Positions 56,385 to 64,000 of a DNA stretch of 64,000 nt are shown here, piece by piece. Under the pieces are notes generated by a model that searched no databases, had not been told where the DNA came from, and worked only from the letters and a program-made list of their open reading frames with translations. The position numbers were made by a program, and so were the translations under genes. Source of the DNA: Blasia pusilla (Eukaryota; Marchantiophyta; Marchantiopsida; Blasiales); contig CM114271.1 in NCBI GenBank assembly GCA_050084515.1, forward strand, positions 47,988,001-48,052,000, in the 5' to 3' direction. How positions within the stretch are numbered: the stretch's first letter is position 1; each line of letters opens with the position of its first letter.

Positions 56385-57692
56385 TGAGATGTGAATTCTA
56401 ATAGAGGATTGAACATTGCAAGATCGTAACGAAAGGAAATGTGACCCACTAATGGATCCAAGAATGTGACACGGTGAAGAAGGTGCTTATAACCCACCCT
56501 GGATAATACAAGGGATTTTTGGGAGATGAATTGATGGACGAGATGCTCGTAAGATGACCATAGATAAAGAAGAAGACTTGGGCAAACACGTACATTTCCC
56601 AAGATGCTGGAATGATAATTCTTTGCTAGTCTAAATTCCAGGCAGCTAAGAGAAGTGCGCAACTTGAGCTAGAGCGTAGGGAGAAGGTTATAGCGGCGGA
56701 GCAATCAAAATTCACCCCGGTTGCAATGGTGGCGACGAAGAAATACACAACCACCAAGATGCATAGGTTCATTACTGTGCTGAAGCCCGAGCTTGGCCCA
56801 GACTTTTACAAGGAGTTGAAGCCGATAATCAAAGGCCAATGAAAGAGGGATGAAGATCCCCATGGATGCATAGGAGAGAAGATGTCCCTCGATCGCATGC
56901 ACAAGGTTTGCTCTTTTGGGGCTTTCAGAATTCAAGAGAATCATACTCATGAAAATGAGTCTTGAGGGGATGGAGACAGAAAAGAAAGAGGTACACCATC
57001 CGCGGGGGGTTTTAAAACTTGTAATCTCTCAGTGGTTGAGAGAATGGTCATTGTGGGATGCATTGCAGATGCTCGACAACTCGATTGCAGTATGTCAAAA
57101 TTAGTTCAAATCCTTAGTTAAAATCAATAATTTTACAATAGGGCATCATCAAGGGCTTTGAGACTACATTTTGCAGTTTGATGTGCATAGATATGAGCAT
57201 AAATTGCATTAATAGCATTTGCCTAATAGATTTCCTCCCAAGTGCATACTCTTCCCAGACACTGATAAGATAAAAAAAACCAATATTTTGAGATCCCACA
57301 GAGCGAGATTAGTATTTTCAAGACACTTCCTACAAATTGCATAGTGCAGTGCACTTTGCATGAATTGTCTTGACTCATCTCGTATTCCACTTTCCGTTGA
57401 GAGAGGATCCTTTGGGGCGATAGCGTGGACCTTAGTTGGTTGTGTAATCTTCACATCTCTGACCCAACTGTAGACATTCAATGAGGTGTGTAAATCATTT
57501 CGTACCCATACGGCCAAGAGAGGTAGTGTTTCAAAACTTTTTGGATTCGTAGAAATGTTGGCCATGAGTGGGGTGGGTCAATGCAAGGTGAGCACGGTGG
57601 AACAAAAATTGGGCCTGATGGAACCGTTGTGCCTAGAACCCGAGTGCGTGGTAGGACTTCACCCGTTGTACTAGAGAAGAACAATGGAGAGG
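56385..57692. other. unassigned DNA upstream of the PAL pseudogene
   Basis: A possible coding scrap, MVATKKYTTTKMHRFITVLK followed by PELGPDFYKELKPIIKGQ, lies at about 56727-56840 (plus) but matches no family I know. The rest shows no clear homology. A decayed PAL 5' end may lie here unrecognised. Confidence 0.35.
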
Positions 57693-58446
57693 ATGTCAAG
57701 ATCACACATCAATGAAGTTAAGCAACTTGTGAATGAGTTCCCGAGCACTCAAAAGATAGAGATTCAAGGAGTCATATTGTCCGTGGCATAGGTATTTGCA
57801 GTATCTTGCAGGGCCGGGTAGATGAGAGCTCTCATTAGAAGCTCGAAAACATGATGAAGGGAAGGAAACTTAAGGCGTCACATGGGATTCGTTGCCACAT
57901 CTCATCGCTCACCAAATTAATGTCCGTGTGAAATTATAGAAGAAGTTGATCAGATTTCTAAATGCGGTAGTTATTCATGTTGGGGAGGGTAAGACACTCC
58001 CTACTCCCACGACCCGTAGGACCATGGTGGTGAGAACGAACACATTACTTCGGGACTACTCCAATATTCAATGGGAAATTCTCAAGGAATTGCTTAATTT
58101 GATCAACTGTCACATCACTCCCGAGATTTCACTTTGAGGAACCATTAGTGTGTCTAGAGATCTCATCACGGTGTCTTACATTATGGATTGGATCTTGGAT
58201 GGAGGTAAGTACATAAAGGCGGCTGCAAAATTGCACAAGACGGATCCCTTGAGAAAGCTCAAACTATATCGATATGTATTAAGGACGTCTCCACAATGGT
58301 TGGGCCCACAAATGGAGGTGATCAATGCGGTGACTCACGTAATTGAGAGGGAGATCAACTATGTGGAAGACAACCCTTTGATCGATGGCTCCACGAATCT
58401 GAATGGAGGACCCAATCCTAGTCTAGACTACCAATTTCGGCCATAG
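57693..58446 (+). pseudogene. PAL: phenylalanine ammonia-lyase pseudogene
   Basis: PAL deaminates phenylalanine to cinnamate, the entry to phenylpropanoids. Recognisable blocks are [118 protein letters not shown] and NPSLDYQF. The Ala-Ser-Gly triad that forms the MIO cofactor reads Val-Ser-Arg (58150-58158), directly after a TGA (58135-58137) where PAL has Arg. Two internal deletions are evident: about 120 residues between the MIO region and ILDGG, and about 45 residues between DNPLID and GGPNPSLDY. Stops occur in the N-terminal part. No introns are seen. It is an old dead copy. Confidence 0.9.
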
Positions 58447-60400
58447 CAATTTCTGATGAGATGAGAAGGCTTTGTGAGACAACACAGCTTGAACTTGTTG
58501 ACACAGGTTGAATTTTTTGATTAATATGAACAAAAAAATCAATGAACGGACGAAAAACTAAGCAAAGATGATACGCAAGAGCGGAAGAAAAAAATTACCT
58601 CTGCAAATTTTGCCTATGAATATTTCTTTCCAACCCGCTATCGTGTCGAGAGTCTTTCTTTGAGTAAAGGAGGACCTTCTAGTTGAAGCAAACATGGTTG
58701 ATGCAAGTCGAACTCTATAAGAATTTCTCCTTTTTCAATACAGAATTATTATGTAAGCCCTACATTCTTTCACGACAGGAATCACGAAAGGTAGTGTCGA
58801 GGTGATCACTTCTTCACAACATGGAACCCCAAAATTCCTAACTATGAAGTCCTTGTAAACTACTTTACGTGTGTACACAAGGAAAATAGCACAACTAGTG
58901 TTGAACCCTACTCGAGCAGGCCTATTGACGTCCATGGATAGCTATATAAGGATATACAAAGTGCAATCTTGTGTCCTTCCGTACGTGACTATAGGAAGAG
59001 TCACCGGAGTTAGAGATTGCATGACTTGGTTCATGAATGCGTCCCCCAAGTGATAAACTAGATAGCAAGTGAACAAGTGCTTATCTAAAATCTTGACGTG
59101 GTACGGATTGAGGAAAGAAAAATCCACCACAACTCGTGCTCCACCCCTATCCATACTTGAAAAACATCCTCTACTCTCCTGTAGAATGGGATTTGGCGGA
59201 GTTGCTCTCCCAAGCGAGGTAATCCACTCTAATTGGGAAAATAACAAACCAAACCATCCTTTATTTCTAGTGTGACTAAACTCATCTAAGGTGGCAAGTC
59301 TCTCATCTCCACATAGATCACACTCTAAAAACCTCTCGTAGAACAGACCAAGGTCAAGTTACTCTCCCAAGAGGGGTAATCCACTCTCATTGGAAGAGCA
59401 AGCAATCCCAAAGCCATACACTCAAGAGTGACACGAGAGACTCAAGATGTGAAGTAGAAGGTGATGAACCCTTGAAGGTCCCTCCTCTTTATATACTCAC
59501 GAGGGATCCACAAGAGTACGAAATAGAACTAATTTTATCTTGTGCCTCATGGCTTCCTTTCAAGGCTTAGCCAATCACATTTTGACACAAGTATATTTCC
59601 TCTTATCTCTTCCATAATATCCTCTTTTACCCACTTGATATTTTCCAAATTACCCCAACTACCCTAACCAGCAACCAAGACTACTTTTGCTTTTCATTAA
59701 AGCACCAACCTCATTACTTTACTTTTATAAAGTCATCTTTTATTTATTACCTCTTTTCCTAAAATTGGGGCTGCATAAAAAAAAGTACCATTAAGAGGTT
59801 TAAACATGAGAATTTCCTTTTCCTAAGCTAATTTACTTAATACTAATAAAATTATATCTAACACTCAATGAGGAAGGAGTTTACACACTGGTTGATTTTA
59901 CAATACGACATCGCTTCCGCTAGTAGCTGCTACGTCTCGCCACACCCACCTCTGCTAGTAGGTGCTACACTTTTTCCAAGGCTTCCAGTCGCTCCACTGT
60001 TAGATAGTTAATTCACGCCTCCACACCATTCAAAGTAGGGCACTACAGTTATCGGCGCTAAAGAAAGTTCAAACTACCAGGTGTCAGCCACCAACAAGGC
60101 ATGATTAATTACATACACATGTCATGCACGAGCAAGATTTCCCCAGGCAAAAAATCAAATAACTTAAGACACCCAATCAAAACACGGCATGGCAAAAGTA
60201 AAAGAATAGTCTCGTTAGGAACGGGAAACAGGATAGCTTACGCAATAGTAATATAGAAGGATATTTGTAATAGAGGCTTCGCTTCTTATAGATAACAAGC
60301 AAAAATAAATAAATCCTTACCAAAAATAGTAACCCCATGATAGCATAGATCTTAGTATAGTTTATAATTTTAAATTGCAAAAGAAAAACCTTTAGTTTGG
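58447..60400. other. repeat-rich intergenic DNA
   Basis: TCTCCCAAG(C/A)G(A/G)GGTAATCCACTCT occurs twice (near 59206 and 59366) as part of a roughly 155-bp duplication. CTTTATATACTCACGAGG at about 59488 is TATA-like. A 101-codon minus frame at 58942-59247 overlaps this repeat and resembles nothing I know. No gene called. Confidence 0.4.
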
Positions 60401-62385
60401 ACAACAGATTTGCCGTGGCACATTAGAATTAAAAAAAACCCTAAACTGGATGCCGAACTAAGAAAGAATGCCAGCTGTCAAATTCGGCTGCCATTTTTTA
60501 AGGCCGTCCAAAATATTATATTCCAATGCTATGCAAACCTAGAAAACAATGCTGAAGGCGGCGCATCCACTCCCACTTCGTGTGAGGGTGAAGTGAATGT
60601 CGTTTGAGGGGTGCCGGTCCCACCAGCCACCTCACGTTCTGCAGTGTGGTCATTGGGGTGGCCTTGTTTGTTTGTGCTTGAAGGTCTTGAGGATAAGACT
60701 TTTAAAAGGCTATCCTGCCGGGACTCATCTAGTCATTGGGGTTAGGATATTCAAAGGTCACTGCGGTCAGTGCGGTGCGGTGGACGGACAGTCATCGTCG
60801 TCGTGGTGCGTAAGTGCGCCATGCCGCCACAGGAGGGTAAGTCCAATTGCGGGCTCCGTTAGATCCGTGGATGCAAGCTTAAAAGCACATCCAGACTGCT
60901 AGGAGCTCATTGGGCCGAATGCCACGGACCAGTTGTCGTGTTGCCGGTTGTTCACTGTTTGAGAACAGTTGCGTCTGGTTGTGTGAAGCTTCTCTACGGA
61001 ACTTCTGTGACATTTCGAGATTTATTGTTGGTGAGTGAGGTTGAGTGATTCAGCTTGAGGGATACAAGAAGCTAGGTTACTTTCGGGAGCCGGCCAGCCA
61101 GCCAGTCGCAGGCATCTCATGCGTAGTTGCACTTTTTCCGTCTTATCTGTTGCGAGATTGTTTGTGGGTGCTGGGCTCTGCTGGCGGAGGTGGTATACGT
61201 TTGTTTGGTGCGGTTTTCGAGGTGAAGGCAAACAGGATTTCAAATCAATGCCCGCAAGGTTGTCACCCTCGTGGAAACACAGTTGGACTGTGGAAGATAT
61301 TCTATCAAATCGTGTTCATGAGACGTCTTGCGCCTTTGATTCCCTCCCTTCGTTTGTTTATAAAGTTTTCCATCCCAGTTTCTATTAAAGTTTACTTTCA
61401 ATTTGTTTATAAAAACAAAGAGTTGTGGTACTCTCAGGAGTCGTGTGACATCACATGAGACAGTCAACAGTATTGCGCGGGTTTTGGACAAGGAGAAGGC
61501 TTCCCATCTTGGAGAATCTGATTCGGACGTGATAGAAATCCGCTAGTGCGTGACATGCATCTACAACAAAGGAGTGTCCCATGAGTGCGTCCTGAAGATT
61601 GCTTCACCGGCCGTGGGAAAATTTGTCTTGGTTTCTTATCGCTACTGCATCCGTACCGCCGGAGGCACACATTATATCATCTCAAATGCGCTCCCACGCC
61701 CTTCGGCACTTTTCTGCCGTTCGTTTCATTTCTCCCAATCGAATCAAGTAAATGCAAAGATAAACTCGTTCGCCCCGCTTCTTCATGACCTGACAGTATG
61801 TCATGAAGCGAGTGGGGACGGGACTCGGGAGTGGCATTTTTAGGTGCACCGCAGCCTACCCTAATTAAACAGGGTGACCTTACACCCGAAGAATTATGTA
61901 CGTGGTATCACACCATGGCCCCATCACGGTTGATCATATATGTATCGGGTATGCACATTTTAGGAGACTCGCATTGCATTGAAGCTCGGCGATGAGGGAT
62001 ATGGACAAAAGACAGAGCTTCCGTGTAAGCAAATTCTCTAGTGCCCCGCTGCCCGTGTAACTTAAACAGGAGATGTCCTCCGCTGTTGGCCTTCAATGTA
62101 TGTGTGCATGGTAAGAGTGCACGGATGGTTGCAAGTGGATCAAGGTTTGGATTAATGCCTTCTTTCGGAACAACGCAAGTTTCATTATGTGCAAAGCATG
62201 CTTGTTTCCGATCGGAGGAAGTGTATCAATCGATCGGACCCTGCTAAATAACTATATCCACCAACCCCACTCATATATCTCGTGCGAGTCAGACAGTCAA
62301 ACTGTTTCAAGGTGCTGCTTCCCTACCTCCTCCCCTAAACCCTTCATCCCGGCTTTCTATATCGCACCACATACCTACACTACAA
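60401..62385. other. CpG-containing region, no recognised gene
   Basis: Composition rises in CG from about 60540 to 61800, as near plant genes. A short frame SIARVLDKEKASHLGESDSD VIEIR ending at a TAG near 61545 could be the end of an exon. I cannot link the frames into a gene model or identify a family. Confidence 0.3.
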
Positions 62386-62387
62386 CA

Positions 62388-62975
62388 ATCTGGTTTCGAT
62401 TGGGTCTCCCCCAACCATCAATGGTTGGTTCGACACATTATGAGTGTCGTCGGAGTCTAGATCCACTTGGTGTGCATTTGGCACGTTGTCTAGTTGGGGA
62501 TGAGAGGATAACCACTCACGATGCACTGCTGGATATCCTTTTGTGTATTGCTCGCGATAGTGGCTTCCATGTGCAAAGAGAGAGGCACTACTCCATGCGA
62601 AATTCCCTTATCCGTGCTGATCTACACATGACGCGGGAGTCCGAGGTGGTGGTGGCAGATGTTGTAATGACGGATCCTACACAAGAGGCGGTACGATCCC
62701 AAGTGGTGGCACAAGGGAGATTGCTACAAGGAGCGGCGGCGGTAAAGAAGACCCATATTTATAGTCGACTTCATGATGGACATCGATTTGTCCCCTCATC
62801 CATTGATATGTATGGGGCTATGGGGGAGAGGTTTGATTCGTTCTTTACGGATTGCGCCCATCATCTCCAGTCGAGAAATGGGTTGTCCTTAGCTACTCCG
62901 ATTCTTTATTGTAGGCAAAGGGTCTCTATAGCTTTGGAGTGTGCCCATGAAAATGGGCTTTTTTGGCGGGCTTAG
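62388..62975 (+). pseudogene. retroelement C-terminus: CCHC-like finger plus nuclease-like domain
   Basis: The frame reads FRLGLPQPSM, ECRRSLDPLGVHLARCLVGD with a Cys/His cluster ending H-x3-C, THDALLDILLCIARDSGFHV, then IRADLHMTRESEVVVADVVM followed by TDPTQEAV. The order, a zinc finger then HD..L....G..V then R-x-D-L ... V-x-D-V, resembles the C-terminal part of non-LTR retrotransposon polyproteins, with a PD-(D/E)XK-like core. The region is homologous to 63525-63990. No reverse transcriptase is visible upstream, so it is a truncated piece. Confidence 0.5.
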
Positions 62976-63520
62976 GCGATTGGAAACACCAATGTTAGAG
63001 GCCCACTTGGTATTAGTCATAGTTCTCTAGATGTTGTTGATATTGTCTCTATTGTTGGTGAGTTTGGTCGATAGGGAGGGAAGACCCCCTTCTTTCTTTT
63101 CAGCGCACTAAAAAGACTATCATTGCACCTTCTGAGTATATAATAATATCCATTTTATTATTAAAAAAAACCTCAAAAGAGGACAAACAAAGGTAATAAT
63201 ATCTCAAAAGAGGAGACAAAAAATGCATCATGAAAAGCAAAAAGAAAATGACAACTAGCCAACACCAACTCAACGAGCTACACGATTGTTAGCCTGAAAT
63301 GAATCTGACAACAATATTAGTGGTTGGTGAGATGTGAATAGACGACCAAGTGAGTGACCCCCCACCACCTTCACACAACGTATCAATGCCAAGGCTTATG
63401 CACGTTGTAAGGCCATTGAGATGCATTTCCAAAAATAAGAAGTAACTACATAGAGAGGAGGACTACGGTAAGGGCCAGGTGATGATTCTCGAGGGAGTGG
63501 TGAGCACATGTTTTTAGGAA
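62976..63520. other. short non-coding stretch between opposed fragments
   Basis: It includes an A-rich run near 63167-63180, possibly the tail of the plus-strand retroelement fragment. Nothing else was recognised. Confidence 0.4.
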
Positions 63521-63524
63521 AGTA

Positions 63525-63990
63525 TCAAAAGAAACATGTAAATGACCGAATACTTCCACTACAAAATGAAAAAAGTCCATCAGTCGCATGCCTCACAGCA
63601 TAACTTAACGATGTAGCTACTTTGGCCGCCGAAGCTTTGGTATGTGCAGCTTGATACACCAAGTCATAATGTGTTGGATCAGCAACCATCATATCATCTA
63701 GTGTCCGGAATCCACCTCGAGACATAACAAGATCAACTCTCCGACGACAGGTTGCTTGTGTGGTTGAAGGTAGGGCATGGAGCTGATCTTGCGCAACGGT
63801 GTACCCTTCAGTACGAGCCACCGATGCTACTGCCACTCTAATGGCATCATGTTTGGCCATTTATTCTCCACCATATACACATCGGAGAATATGGATACCC
63901 TTTGCATCAATGGGATCTCTACATACACAATTCGGCATACCTAACAAGGAAGGATGGGGAAGTACGAGGCGTGACCGCTAAGCTATCGTG
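63525..63990 (-). pseudogene. second copy of the retroelement C-terminus, opposite strand
   Basis: The minus strand reads PNCVCRDPIDAKGIHILRCV, a TAA stop, then AKHDAIRVAVASVARTEGYT, RRRVDLVMSRGGFRTLDDMM and VADPTHYDLVYQAA. This parallels block by block the copy at 62388-62975 (C...D..G.H...C, HDA, G..V, R-x-D-L-x-M, V.DP). Divergence is large, so they are separate old insertions of one family. The copy runs to the window edge. Confidence 0.5.
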
Positions 63991-64000
63991 AATATACTTC

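Overview
The window is nuclear DNA of a land plant. It carries three spliced plant housekeeping-type genes, remnants of plastid DNA, a telo-box and several classes of plant transposon. Long repeat-filled introns, a Ty3 element that encodes a DNA methyltransferase, and the tone of the repeats suggest a seed-free plant (bryophyte, lycophyte or fern) more than a flowering plant, but the sequence alone does not settle this.

Host genes. (1) The first half of a PRL1/PLRG1 WD40 splicing-factor gene lies on the minus strand at 384-3728 and runs off the left edge. (2) A six-exon CYP704-type cytochrome P450 lies at 30611-37188 (plus). I reconstruct 539 residues with every hallmark motif; one intron is GC-AG and two introns are full of repeats. 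(3) A four-exon gene for the plastid pyruvate dehydrogenase E1 beta subunit lies at 40338-42850 (plus), 410 residues including a transit peptide. A broken PAL (phenylalanine ammonia-lyase) copy lies at 57693-58446.

Mobile DNA. 4785-7605 is a scrambled mosaic of short plastid pieces (clpP, psbD twice, rps3, atpA, psbC, 16S, 5S, rpl33) in mixed orientation. From about 8.0 to 25.6 kb lies a decayed hAT transposon (copy 1) whose transposase is split by roughly 11 kb of later insertions. A second hAT copy lies at about 47.1-56.0 kb. Both copies have the same layout: a 180-bp-period AT-rich array beyond the 3' end of the transposase and a C/G-rich 'GCCCGC' array beyond its 5' end.

The most interesting object is the Ty3/gypsy element inserted in hAT copy 1 (11997-21616). 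Its order is gag with zinc knuckles, protease, a DNMT3/DRM-like cytosine methyltransferase, reverse transcriptase-RNase H, integrase, and a PHD finger at the integrase C-terminus. It thus joins a DNA-methylation 'writer' to a likely chromatin 'reader'. This copy is dead: it has stops, frameshifts, and transitions in the methyltransferase and RT active sites. Its right end is rearranged, with the LTR held between two copies of a 104-bp sequence.

Other repeats include a cluster of five hairpin-forming palindromes at 56.03-56.38 kb, two opposed fragments of a CCHC plus nuclease-like retroelement C-terminus at the right edge, an unrecognised coiled-coil protein family seen as two remnants (27.3 and 39.2 kb), and several duplications. 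Boundaries of decayed features are approximate because they were read by eye.
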